Made by a program: the position numbers and the translations under genes | DNA from: Promicromonosporaceae bacterium | Lineage (GTDB): Bacteria; Actinomycetota; Actinomycetes; Actinomycetales; Cellulomonadaceae | NCBI GenBank assembly: GCA_009782865.1 | Contig: WRIF01000101.1 | Span: forward strand, 1-6,307 | Length of the DNA: 6,307 nucleotides | Direction: 5' to 3' | Shown: one piece after another, positions 1 to 6,266 of the stretch | How positions within the stretch are numbered: the stretch's first letter is position 1 | Layout: each line of letters starts with the position of its first letter | The notes under the pieces: model-generated | Database searches by the model: none | Told to the model about the DNA's origin: nothing | Seen by the model: the letters and a program-made list of their open reading frames with translations, nothing else

Positions 1-1
1 A

Positions 2-979
2 TTCCTGTCATGGTATAACATCAAGTATGGTACCAATTACACCTTCTATGATATTGATACGATAGGGGTTCCGGTGCCCGGTACACCTGAGGCGCGTTTT
101 GGCTGCTTCAACGACAGTTATGCGGCCGGTGATGAAGGTGATGAAGACGAAATGGCGGATGACTGGGGCTCGCTTTCCGAAGGTGCTGATTATGACGATG
201 AAGATAATTGGGATTCTTTCGATCGCGGCAGGGTTATCAACTGGATCAGAAACCAGAACAATGTCTACGGCGGTGAAGCGCAGGGTGACCCAAGCTTCCA
301 AAACACGTACCCGTTTGTCGCCTGGGAAGCATCTGTTGCCCAGACAGTGTACCTGAACCGGGACTATCAAGGCGCGGTTCATAACCGTTGGAAATCATTT
401 ACCTACAATCAGGCAAACGTCGAAAGAGCGTTCAGCTTGTCCACGTATCCGTATGAATTATACGGGGTAGGGGGTGGCGCTCTGGTAACTCAGGCAATCT
501 TTGACCCGGTATACAACGGTCAAAACGGGGCAGCACACTGGCGCGACCGGTTGGGTTACCGCCTGGTGGTGCGTGAAGCCAATGCAAGTGAATGGGTAGC
601 CGCGTCGAACGGAACTCTGGTGTTCGAAGGGAAGATTCAGAATGTCGGCTTCGGCAACGTGATCAACCGCAAGCGCGTCGCGGTGCTGCTGCGCCCGGCC
701 ACCGGGGCAGAGGCCGTCGCCATCGACACGGGCCTCGACGCCCGCGACTGGCGCGTGGCCGAGGACGGCAACGGCCGCCCCGACAACCAGGCCGCCTGGC
801 GAGACCTGGCCTTCACCTGCGACGTCTCCGGCCTCCCCGCCGGCCGCTACGACCTCTACCTGAAGGTCAACGACCCGCTGGAGACCAGCGCCAACCGCCG
901 CTGCATCCAGTTTGCCAACCACGACATCTGGGATGCCGGCCTGGGGGCCAACCGCATCGGCGCCATCACCCTCTCGTAG
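2..979 (+). CDS. DUF4832-type domain protein, 5' end outside the window
   Basis: The frame is open from base 2 to the TAG at 977-979, giving 325 residues with no start in the window; an internal ATG at 74 lies inside the domain and is not the likely start. The pattern matches DUF4832 as I recall it: an Arg-Phe-Gly-x-Phe-Asn-Asp motif at window residues 32-38, a Tyr-Gly-Gly-Glu motif near 89-92, an Arg-Leu-Gly-Tyr-Arg-Leu motif near 182-187, then a beta-rich C-terminal domain with an Asp-x-Arg-x-Trp motif, a Leu-Pro-x-Gly-x-Tyr turn and a Phe-Ala-Asn ending. Such proteins are usually secreted, often beside DUF4874, with unproven function, possibly carbohydrate-related. A strongly acidic stretch (16 Asp/Glu in 31 residues) lies at bases 131-223. 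Composition changes sharply near base 650, although the family pattern continues across the change. The signal peptide, if any, is outside the window. Confidence 0.65.
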   Translation, partial: FLSWYNIKYGTNYTFYDIDTIGVPVPGTPEARFGCFNDSYAAGDEGDEDEMADDWGSLSEGADYDDEDNWDSFDRGRVINWIRNQNNVYGGEAQGDPSFQNTYPFVAWEASVAQTVYLNRDYQGAVHNRWKSFTYNQANVERAFSLSTYPYELYGVGGGALVTQAIFDPVYNGQNGAAHWRDRLGYRLVVREANASEWVAASNGTLVFEGKIQNVGFGNVINRKRVAVLLRPATGAEAVAIDTGLDARDWRVAEDGNGRPDNQAAWRDLAFTCDVSGLPAGRYDLYLKVNDPLETSANRRCIQFANHDIWDAGLGANRIGAITLS

Positions 980-992
980 CCAGGAGGGGGCC

Positions 993-1000
993 AGAGGTGG
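993..1000 (+). promoter_or_regulatory. Ribosome binding site of pflA
   Basis: The purine-rich AGAGGTGG ends 12 bases before the ATG at 1013, a slightly long spacing. A stronger-looking AGGAGG at 982-987 is 25 bases away, too far to serve this ATG. The site favours the 1013 start over the internal ATG at 1181, which has no purine-rich site just upstream. Confidence 0.45.
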
Positions 1001-1012
1001 GATGATGTCGGC

Positions 1013-1975
1013 ATGACAGTCTACTTTGGGGATGGGCGCGCCGGGATTGGCTACGACGCCTCCGTGCGTGCCGAGCTGGACGAGGGGCTCGCCCTGCCGG
1101 AGGCGCCGCGCCGGCGCACCGGCGCCGGCCTTTCCGGGATCAAGGTCTCCGACAACCTGTCCCGCCACGAGCGCCTCGCCATGATGCGTTCCGGCGAGTT
1201 GGGGTCGGTCCACTCCTGGGAGCTGGTCACCGCCGTCGACGGTCCCGGCTCCCGGCTGACGGTGTTCCTGCAGGGCTGCAAGCTGCGCTGCCTTTACTGC
1301 CACAATCCCGACACCCTGATCATGAAGGACGGCGAGCCCGTCACGGCCGAGGAGCTGCTGGGGCGCATCAAGCGCTACGTGCCGGTCTTCCAGGCGACCA
1401 AGGGCGGGATCACCCTCTCGGGAGGCGAGGCCCTGATGCAGATGGCCTTCGCCGGCCGCATTTTCCGCGGCGCCAAGGAGATGGGCGTCCACACCTGTCT
1501 CGACACCGCGGGCCTGCTCGGAGCCGCCATGCCTGATGACATGCTCGCCGACCTTGACCTGGTGCTGCTCGACGTCAAGTCTGGCGACCCCGACACCTAT
1601 CGCCGGGTCACCTCGCAGGAACTTCAGCCCACCTTGGCCTTCGGACGCAGGTTGGCGGCCTCTGGCCTGCCCGGAGGGCCGACCCACGGGCGGGAGCAGG
1701 GCCCGGTGAAGATCTGGCTGCGCTTTGTGCTGGTTCCCGGCCTGACCGACGACTTCGACAATGTTGAGATCGTGGCCGATTACGCCGCCGAGCTGGAGGC
1801 CATCCGGCCCGGAACCATCGAGCGCGTCGAGGTACTGCCGTTCCACCAGATGGGCCGGGACAAGTGGGAACAGATGGGCAAGCGGTACGAATTGAACGAC
1901 ACCGAACCACCATCACTCGAACTCACCGACCGTGTCCGCGAGCAGTTCCGCGCTCGAGGCCTTGCCACCTTCTAG
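1013..1975 (+). CDS. pflA: Pyruvate formate-lyase activating enzyme (radical SAM)
   Basis: This 320-residue cytoplasmic iron-sulfur enzyme is expected to cleave S-adenosylmethionine and place a glycyl radical on pyruvate formate-lyase (PflB), switching on anaerobic conversion of pyruvate to acetyl-CoA and formate. Seen directly: the radical-SAM cysteines C89, C93 and C96 in a CxxxCxxC motif followed by His-Asn-Pro-Asp; a Gly-Gly-Ile-Thr-Leu-Ser-Gly-Gly-Glu motif at 131-139; Leu-Leu-Asp-Val-Lys at 185-189; Val-Pro-Gly-Leu at 241-244; and Leu-Pro-Phe-His-Gln-x-Gly at 275-281. E. coli PflA is about 246 residues. The extra ~60 N-terminal residues resemble the extension I recall in bifidobacterial PflA, so the start at 1013 is kept. 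A Gly/Pro-rich insertion at about 217-231 also adds length. The gene lies 33 bases after the DUF4832 gene; no pflB is visible. Its radical-SAM family is certain; PflB as substrate is inferred from the close family match. Confidence 0.93.
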   Translation: MTVYFGDGRAGIGYDASVRAELDEGLALPEAPRRRTGAGLSGIKVSDNLSRHERLAMMRSGELGSVHSWELVTAVDGPGSRLTVFLQGCKLRCLYCHNPDTLIMKDGEPVTAEELLGRIKRYVPVFQATKGGITLSGGEALMQMAFAGRIFRGAKEMGVHTCLDTAGLLGAAMPDDMLADLDLVLLDVKSGDPDTYRRVTSQELQPTLAFGRRLAASGLPGGPTHGREQGPVKIWLRFVLVPGLTDDFDNVEIVADYAAELEAIRPGTIERVEVLPFHQMGRDKWEQMGKRYELNDTEPPSLELTDRVREQFRARGLATF

Positions 1976-1986
1976 GCCCGCGGGCC
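1975..1986 (+). repeat. Perfect 12-base palindrome GGCCCGCGGGCC
   Basis: It begins on the last base of the pflA stop codon and ends 4 bases before the putative -10 box of the next gene. It has no loop and no T-run, so it is not a normal terminator. Its position just upstream of a -10 box would suit an operator, but in GC-rich DNA such palindromes also occur by chance. Confidence 0.5.
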
Positions 1987-1990
1987 GAAG

Positions 1991-1996
1991 TAGAAT
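1991..1996 (+). promoter_or_regulatory. Putative -10 box TAGAAT, leaderless start of the membrane protein gene
   Basis: TAGAAT fits the actinobacterial TANNNT -10 consensus and is followed by exactly 6 bases before the ATG at 2003, so transcription would begin at or next to the start codon. No Shine-Dalgarno sequence lies between pflA and this ATG, which supports a leaderless message. A TTGCCA at 1962-1967 resembles a -35 element, but the 23-base spacer is too long for a standard sigma-70-type promoter. Confidence 0.55.
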
Positions 1997-2002
1997 CTAC
2001 CC

Positions 2003-2890
2003 ATGTTTGAACAGCCGACCTTCACCGAGCGGGCCGCCGCGGGCGCGATGGCCAGAAGGAAGTCAACCGCCGGGCAGATCCTCTTCATCGTCCTGGGGAT
2101 CGTGTGCGGCCTGTCAGCGATAGTGGCTCCCTGGTGCGCCGGCTGCATGCGCGCCGACCTGCGGGACCGCAGGCCCACTGAGGCGCGCTGGACGGTGGGG
2201 CTGGTGATCGCGAGTTCGATCACGGTGATCTTCAGTTCCATCTTCCTGGCCATGGCGTTCCTGCCCGACGAAGACTTCTCGGCCGGCGGGCGGGCCGTGG
2301 TCGCGATCATGGGGTTCTTCGGGCTGGCCTCCCTGCTCACCTCGGGGCTCCTCCTGGGCACGGCCCTGCTGCAACGTAGGGGCCGGGTCAAGGCGCAAAG
2401 CCGCAAGGCGATCGACAAGGAACTGTTCGACAAGTCCGAGATATCCCAGGCCCTGGCCGCCTCCCTGCGCACCTTGACCACGCTGCAGGGCACCTATCAG
2501 GGCTACCGGATTGGGGCCGTTGCCGTCTCCGACCAGATCCACCAGGTGGTGGCCGGCATGCAGGAGTTCATGCGCCGCCTGCGCGCCGCCGGTACCGAGC
2601 AGCAGGTGCGGATGGCGAAGCTGGAGTATCGCCGCACCCTCGACCAGGTGTGCAAGCTGGTGTCGCCCTCCTACCTCAAGGACATCATCGACAACCCCGG
2701 CCTGTGGAGCGACCCGCAAAAGCGAATGGTCGAGGTGCGGGTCACCCTGGATGCGGTGAATCGGCAGATCACCGAGAACATTCGCCAGCTGAACTCCCGC
2801 ACCGACCTGGATTTCCAGGTAGCGTTGGCGTCCTTGACCCAGGCCACCGCGGCCGATGAATACCACAAGCTGTACGGAGGCAAGCTGTGA
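2003..2890 (+). CDS. Membrane-anchored helical protein, XpaC-like partner of TelA
   Basis: This 295-residue protein has three hydrophobic segments at about 25-45, 65-87 and 99-123, followed by a basic stretch (RRGRVK, then QSRK) and a ~165-residue charged, mostly helical tail. The tail ends in a pattern (about 247-279) of an N-R-Q-I-x-x-N-I helix and then Asp-Leu-Asp-Phe, which recalls the C-terminus of XpaC-family proteins encoded beside TelA proteins in Bacillus. That link rests on position, layout and a weak pattern, not a firm match. A Cys-x-x-Cys pair (C45, C48) ends the first segment. Topology is uncertain: both the N-terminus and the tail are basic, yet three segments put them on opposite sides. 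The ATG at 2003 is chosen because of the -10 box 6 bases upstream; M16 is the next alternative. Its stop overlaps the TelA start by 4 bases, implying co-translation. Confidence 0.85.
   Translation: MFEQPTFTERAAAGAMARRKSTAGQILFIVLGIVCGLSAIVAPWCAGCMRADLRDRRPTEARWTVGLVIASSITVIFSSIFLAMAFLPDEDFSAGGRAVVAIMGFFGLASLLTSGLLLGTALLQRRGRVKAQSRKAIDKELFDKSEISQALAASLRTLTTLQGTYQGYRIGAVAVSDQIHQVVAGMQEFMRRLRAAGTEQQVRMAKLEYRRTLDQVCKLVSPSYLKDIIDNPGLWSDPQKRMVEVRVTLDAVNRQITENIRQLNSRTDLDFQVALASLTQATAADEYHKLYGGKL
2876..2880 (+). promoter_or_regulatory. Ribosome binding site of the telA-family gene
   Basis: GGAGG lies 6 bases before the GTG at 2887, within the end of the upstream coding region. It fixes the GTG as the start and supports coupled translation through the GTGA overlap. 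Confidence 0.8.
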
Positions 2891-4251
2891 CCGACCCCAC
2901 CAACGTCGACATCGACTTTGGCGCCCTCTTTGCCGGCGCCGACCCCGCCGCGGCTCCCGCCACCCAACTGGAGCGGGCCGTTGCCGAGGCCACCGTCGAA
3001 CCGGTTGGCTCCGAGGTGGCCACCACGGAGCAGAAGTTCGAGTTCCGCTCGCTGCTGACCTCCGAGCAGAAGACGTCGTTGCAGGCGGGCGCCCCGGCGC
3101 TGGCCAAGCGCATCGAGGGCGACCTCAACACCGTGCTGACCTTCGGGGCCCCGGTGATGACCCAGCTCAACGACACCTCCGTGCAGCTGTTGGCGGCCCA
3201 ACGCGACATCAAACTGCCCTCGGCGGACGCCGTTGTCAACGACCTGCTGCGCGAGATGGACGGCTTTGAGGCCAAGTACCGCAACACCGCCCTCGAAGAG
3301 AAGGTGGGGGGGATCAAGCGCTGGTTCCGTCGGACCAAGGCCTCCTTCCAGGTGATGGCCCGCGAGTCCAAGCCGATTGCCGATCGGCTCGACCTGGCCG
3401 AGGTGAAGATCCAGGAGATGGAGAACCAGCTCGGAGACAACATCACCCGCGGACAGTTGCTGCACAAGCAGTCCCTGGAACACATGGATCGCGTGGTCGG
3501 CGTGCTCGCGGCCCTCGAAGAAGTCATCGACCTGCTGCGCGCGGACGTGACCCGGGCCACCGAGCTGCTGGCCGACACCCAGGCCTCTGGCGCCGGCTCG
3601 GCCACCTGGGACGGCAAGGAGGTGTCCGCCTCCGAACTGGCCGAGCTGCACGCCAACCTGGTTACCGCCCTGTCCGAGACCGAGCGGACCTGGGCCGACT
3701 GGCGGCAGCAGTTCTTCATGGGCTACGCCAACGCGCCGTCGACCCGCAACCTGGTGATGACCCAGTTCTCCCTGCGCCGCCGCCTGGCCGCCTTCCGGCA
3801 GATGGGTATCCCGCAGGCGAGGCAGTCCCTGGCGTTGTGGCAGCAGGCTGCGCTCGCCAAGGAGGGCGCCGAACTGGGCGAGGCCGTGCAGTCGGGCGTG
3901 AACCGAATCATTCAGCAGTCCTTTGGTACGGCGGCCGAGGCCGTCGAGCAGGTGGCCCAGGCCGCCCAGGCGCCGATCATCACCGAGGAGACCGTCTGGT
4001 CCGTCGTCGACTCGATTCGCTCGCAGTGCGCCGCCATCGTCTCCGCCGACAAGGCCGGCCGCGCCCTGCGTGACCGCAACCTCAAGGCATTGGAGAGCGG
4101 CGAGACCAAGATCAAGGACGAGTTTGCCGCCGCCCAGCAGCAGCTTGCCGCGCAGGCCATCAACCCGGGCGGCGCCGTCGAGGCGGCCGCCGCCACGGCC
4201 CAGGTGACCGCCGATGACGAGGGCGACTTCCTGGCCTCCCTCAATGGCTGA
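2887..4251 (+). CDS. TelA-family (toxic anion resistance) protein
   Basis: This 454-residue soluble protein belongs to the TelA/KlaA family (PF05816 as I recall), named for plasmid tellurite resistance; most chromosomal members have no proven function and are often tied to envelope stress. Seen directly: almost wholly alpha-helical, Glu/Ala/Gln-rich sequence with no membrane segment or signal peptide; the family Leu-x-x-Phe-Gly motif at about 84-87; an Arg/Lys-rich Trp-Phe segment at about 144-151; long amphipathic helices at 160-230; and the conserved C-terminal half with Met-Thr-Gln-Phe-Ser-Leu-Arg (291-297), Ile-Pro...Leu-Trp-Gln-Gln (308-320) and Arg-Asn-Leu-Lys-Ala-Leu-Glu-Ser-Gly (397-405). 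It ends in a short acidic tail. The GTG start overlaps the preceding stop and has GGAGG 6 bases upstream. It likely works with the upstream membrane protein. I see no ter-type tellurite gene nearby, so actual tellurite resistance is not implied. Confidence 0.9.
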   Translation: MTDPTNVDIDFGALFAGADPAAAPATQLERAVAEATVEPVGSEVATTEQKFEFRSLLTSEQKTSLQAGAPALAKRIEGDLNTVLTFGAPVMTQLNDTSVQLLAAQRDIKLPSADAVVNDLLREMDGFEAKYRNTALEEKVGGIKRWFRRTKASFQVMARESKPIADRLDLAEVKIQEMENQLGDNITRGQLLHKQSLEHMDRVVGVLAALEEVIDLLRADVTRATELLADTQASGAGSATWDGKEVSASELAELHANLVTALSETERTWADWRQQFFMGYANAPSTRNLVMTQFSLRRRLAAFRQMGIPQARQSLALWQQAALAKEGAELGEAVQSGVNRIIQQSFGTAAEAVEQVAQAAQAPIITEETVWSVVDSIRSQCAAIVSADKAGRALRDRNLKALESGETKIKDEFAAAQQQLAAQAINPGGAVEAAAATAQVTADDEGDFLASLNG

Positions 4252-4265
4252 CCTCACCGAGCAGC

Positions 4266-4270
4266 AAGGA
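4266..4270 (+). promoter_or_regulatory. Ribosome binding site deciding the lipoprotein start
   Basis: AAGGA lies 6 bases before the ATG at 4277. The frame is also open from ATGs at 4214 and 4244, but these lie inside the telA-family gene, have no such site, and would place about 11-21 extra polar residues before the signal peptide. Confidence 0.75.
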
Positions 4271-4276
4271 ACCCCG

Positions 4277-4915
4277 ATGCCGCACCCCCCGAGGCGGTCC
4301 CTTGCCTTCTTCCTCGCCGCCGCCCTCGCCCTGACCGCGGCCGCCTGCGGAGGCGACAACGCCCCGCCCGCCCCGGAGGCGACCGTCGAGCCTGCCCCCG
4401 AACCTGCGTACGAGCAGGCGGACCCGGCGCCGGAGAACCTGTCGACCGGCCAGCCCGAAATGGTGGACGTGACGCGAGAGATCGCCGGGCAGGTCACGAT
4501 CGGCATGTCGCAGGAGGAGGTCGAGACGCTGCTCGGCGCCGGCGCCACGTCCGCCAACCTCTCACCAGACATGGGACCCGAGGCCCGCAGCCTGACCTGG
4601 ATTGGCCCCGAATCTCGCGCTCTCTCCGTGGTGTTCGACGTCGATGGGGTCATCATGACCACGTTCACCGACCTCAGGCAGATGGACGAGGCGGCCGACG
4701 CGGTGACCTTGGCCAACTATTCGGCCTTGTCCGCCGGCATGAGCCTGGACGAGGTCGAGGCCATCATGGGCCTGCCGCCGATGGCCATTTCGACCGTCGA
4801 GACGGACGGACTTTTGACCGACACGGTCACCTGGATATCCGGTGACGGGGCCGGAGTTGTCGTGGTGCTCGCCGCCGGGGAGGTTGTTTCCGTCTCGCCG
4901 GTGGGCCTGGACTGA
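4277..4915 (+). CDS. Lipoprotein with two tandem BLIP/SmpA-like repeats
   Basis: This 212-residue protein has a lipoprotein signal peptide: basic start (R6, R7), hydrophobic core at 9-22, then Thr-Ala-Ala-Ala-Cys-Gly-Gly with C24 the only cysteine and probable lipidation site. The lipobox is atypical, with Ala rather than Leu at -3. An Ala/Pro/Glu-rich linker at about 28-54 leads to two similar units at about 74-134 and 148-211. Each has Gly-Met-Ser-x-(Asp/Glu)-Glu-Val-Glu, then Met/Leu-Gly, a Thr-Trp-Ile strand, a hydrophobic strand and a closing Gly-x-(Ile/Val) strand. This is the pattern of SmpA/OmlA, DUF3862 and beta-lactamase inhibitor (BLIP) folds, which bind other proteins or act as envelope scaffolds. 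It starts 25 bases after the telA-family stop, probably in the same operon, which would put an outer-face partner beside a membrane protein and a cytoplasmic one. The binding partner is unknown. Confidence 0.88.
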   Translation: MPHPPRRSLAFFLAAALALTAAACGGDNAPPAPEATVEPAPEPAYEQADPAPENLSTGQPEMVDVTREIAGQVTIGMSQEEVETLLGAGATSANLSPDMGPEARSLTWIGPESRALSVVFDVDGVIMTTFTDLRQMDEAADAVTLANYSALSAGMSLDEVEAIMGLPPMAISTVETDGLLTDTVTWISGDGAGVVVVLAAGEVVSVSPVGLD

Positions 4916-4916
4916 C

Positions 4917-4922
4917 TAGGAT
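4917..4922 (+). promoter_or_regulatory. Putative -10 box TAGGAT, leaderless start of hisD
   Basis: TAGGAT fits TANNNT and is followed by exactly 6 bases before the GTG at 4929, the same layout as at 1991-1996. No Shine-Dalgarno sequence lies in the 13 bases between the genes. TTGTTT at 4884-4889 is too far upstream to be a standard -35 element. If leaderless, hisD has no transcribed leader here, so no his attenuator or T-box acts at this start. Confidence 0.55.
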
Positions 4923-4928
4923 TCGCCT

Positions 4929-6266
4929 GTGCCGGAAACCCTTGTGCTCAGAACCATCGACCTGCGCGGGCGGCACCTGACCCGCCGCGACCTGCTCTCT
5001 GTCATGCCGCGCCCCGAGTTGGGGGTGGGCGAGGCGTTGATGGTGGTCGAGCCGATCGTGGCCGACGTTCGCGCCCGCGGCGATGAGGCGCTGCGTGACC
5101 TGGGGGAGCGTTTTGACGGCGTGCGCCCCGAGTCGATCCGCGTCCCCGCAGCGACCAATGCCGCCGCCCTCGCCGGCCTCGATCCGACCGTTCGCGCCGG
5201 GCTTGAGGAGGCCATCGTCCGCGTGCGGAAGGTACACACCGCCCAGGTGCCTCCGGAGCACACCACGGTCCTGGCCGACGGGGCGACCGTGCGGCAGCGT
5301 TACATCCCGGTGGAGCGGGTAGGGCTGTACGCCCCTGGAGGTTTGGCGGTCTATCCGAGTTCGGTGATCATGAATGTGGTGGCCGCGCAGGCCGCCGGCG
5401 TCGGCTCCATCGCGCTGGCCTCCCCTCCACAGCGGGAGCACGCTGGCCTGCCCCACCCGACTATCCTGGCCGCCTGCGCCCTGCTGGGCGTCGATGAGGT
5501 CTATGCCGTCGGCGGCGCCCAGGCGGTCGCCATGTTCGCCTACGGCACCGACTCTTGCCAGCCGGTGGATGTGATCACCGGTCCGGGTAACGTGTACGTT
5601 GCTGCAGCCAAGCGGCTAGTGCAGGGCGTGGTGGGGATCGACGCGGAGGCCGGACCGACCGAGATCGCCGTGCTCGCCGATGACACCGCCGACCCGGGAC
5701 ATGTTGCCCTCGACCTGATCTCCCAGGCCGAGCACGACCCGCTGGCGGCGTCCGTGCTCGTGACCCCCTCCGCGGCCTTGGCTGCCGCGGTCACGGCCGC
5801 CGTCGCGGACCTGGCGCCGAGGACCAAGCACGCCGAGCGGGTGGCGGTCGCCTTGTCCGGCCCGCAGAGTGCCATCGTGCTGGTCGATGACCTGGAGCAG
5901 GGGATCGCCGTGGTCGACGCCTATGGTGCGGAGCACCTGGAACTGATCTGTCAGGGCGCCGCCGAGATTGCCGAGCGGATCACCAGCGCCGGGGCCATCT
6001 TCGTGGGTCCGTACTCGCCGGTGAGCCTGGGCGACTACATGGCCGGCTCCAACCACGTGCTGCCCACGGGCGGCACCGCCCGCTTCGCCTCGGCGCTGTC
6101 GGTGTTGAGCTTCTTGAAGTCCGTGCAGGTCATCGAGTACAGCCGGGACGCCCTGGCCGAGTTGCATGAGCGGATCGTGGCCGTCGCCAACGACGAGGAC
6201 CTGCCCGCCCACGGCGAGGCCATCTCGGGCCGGTTCCCTCGCTCTTCTGAAGTAGAGCCCGGCTGA
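4929..6266 (+). CDS. hisD: Histidinol dehydrogenase
   Basis: This 445-residue cytoplasmic enzyme carries out the last two steps of histidine biosynthesis, oxidising L-histidinol through histidinal to L-histidine with two NAD+. Length is normal for the family (about 430-445). By analogy with E. coli HisD, the zinc ligands are Q266 and H269 (Gln-Ala-Glu-His-Asp-Pro), D369 ([10 protein letters not shown]) and H428 (Leu-Pro-Ala-His-Gly-Glu-Ala); the catalytic pair is E335-H336 (Tyr-Gly-Ala-Glu-His-Leu). The nucleotide-fold motifs Tyr-Ala-Pro-Gly-Gly (134-138), Val-Gly-Gly-Ala-Gln-Ala (194-199) and Gly-Pro-Gly-Asn-x-Tyr-Val (218-224) are intact. The GTG start is chosen because of the -10 box 6 bases upstream and because the family's Leu-Arg-x-Ile-Asp-Leu-Arg opening follows at once. 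It lies 13 bases after the lipoprotein gene but probably has its own promoter. hisC often follows hisD in actinobacteria, but the window ends too soon to tell. Confidence 0.97.
   Translation: MPETLVLRTIDLRGRHLTRRDLLSVMPRPELGVGEALMVVEPIVADVRARGDEALRDLGERFDGVRPESIRVPAATNAAALAGLDPTVRAGLEEAIVRVRKVHTAQVPPEHTTVLADGATVRQRYIPVERVGLYAPGGLAVYPSSVIMNVVAAQAAGVGSIALASPPQREHAGLPHPTILAACALLGVDEVYAVGGAQAVAMFAYGTDSCQPVDVITGPGNVYVAAAKRLVQGVVGIDAEAGPTEIAVLADDTADPGHVALDLISQAEHDPLAASVLVTPSAALAAAVTAAVADLAPRTKHAERVAVALSGPQSAIVLVDDLEQGIAVVDAYGAEHLELICQGAAEIAERITSAGAIFVGPYSPVSLGDYMAGSNHVLPTGGTARFASALSVLSFLKSVQVIEYSRDALAELHERIVAVANDEDLPAHGEAISGRFPRSSEVEPG

Noticed and set aside
8..382. A 124-codon - strand frame in the lower-GC region
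   Set aside because: Its Ile/Val/Thr-rich translation comes from the complement of the acidic + strand stretch, and the + strand frame shows the DUF4832 pattern.
1181..1183. Shorter pflA start at the internal ATG
   Set aside because: There is no ribosome binding site, and the region upstream of it resembles the N-terminal extension I recall in actinobacterial PflA proteins.
458..1846. A 462-codon open frame on the - strand opposite the DUF4832 gene and pflA
   Set aside because: It lies opposite a clear radical-SAM gene and crosses a gene boundary; the translation has no family pattern.
1975..1986. Palindrome as a pflA terminator
   Set aside because: It has no loop and no following T-run, and it overlaps the stop codon itself.
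4214..4276. Upstream starts for the lipoprotein at 4214 or 4244
   Set aside because: They overlap the TelA gene, lack a ribosome binding site and would bury the signal peptide; ATG 4277 has AAGGA 6 bases upstream.
2671..4716. A 681-codon open frame on the - strand opposite the TelA-family gene
   Set aside because: It is an antisense shadow of GC-rich coding sequence: Gly/Leu/His-rich low-complexity translation, no recognisable domain, and it spans three well-supported + strand genes.
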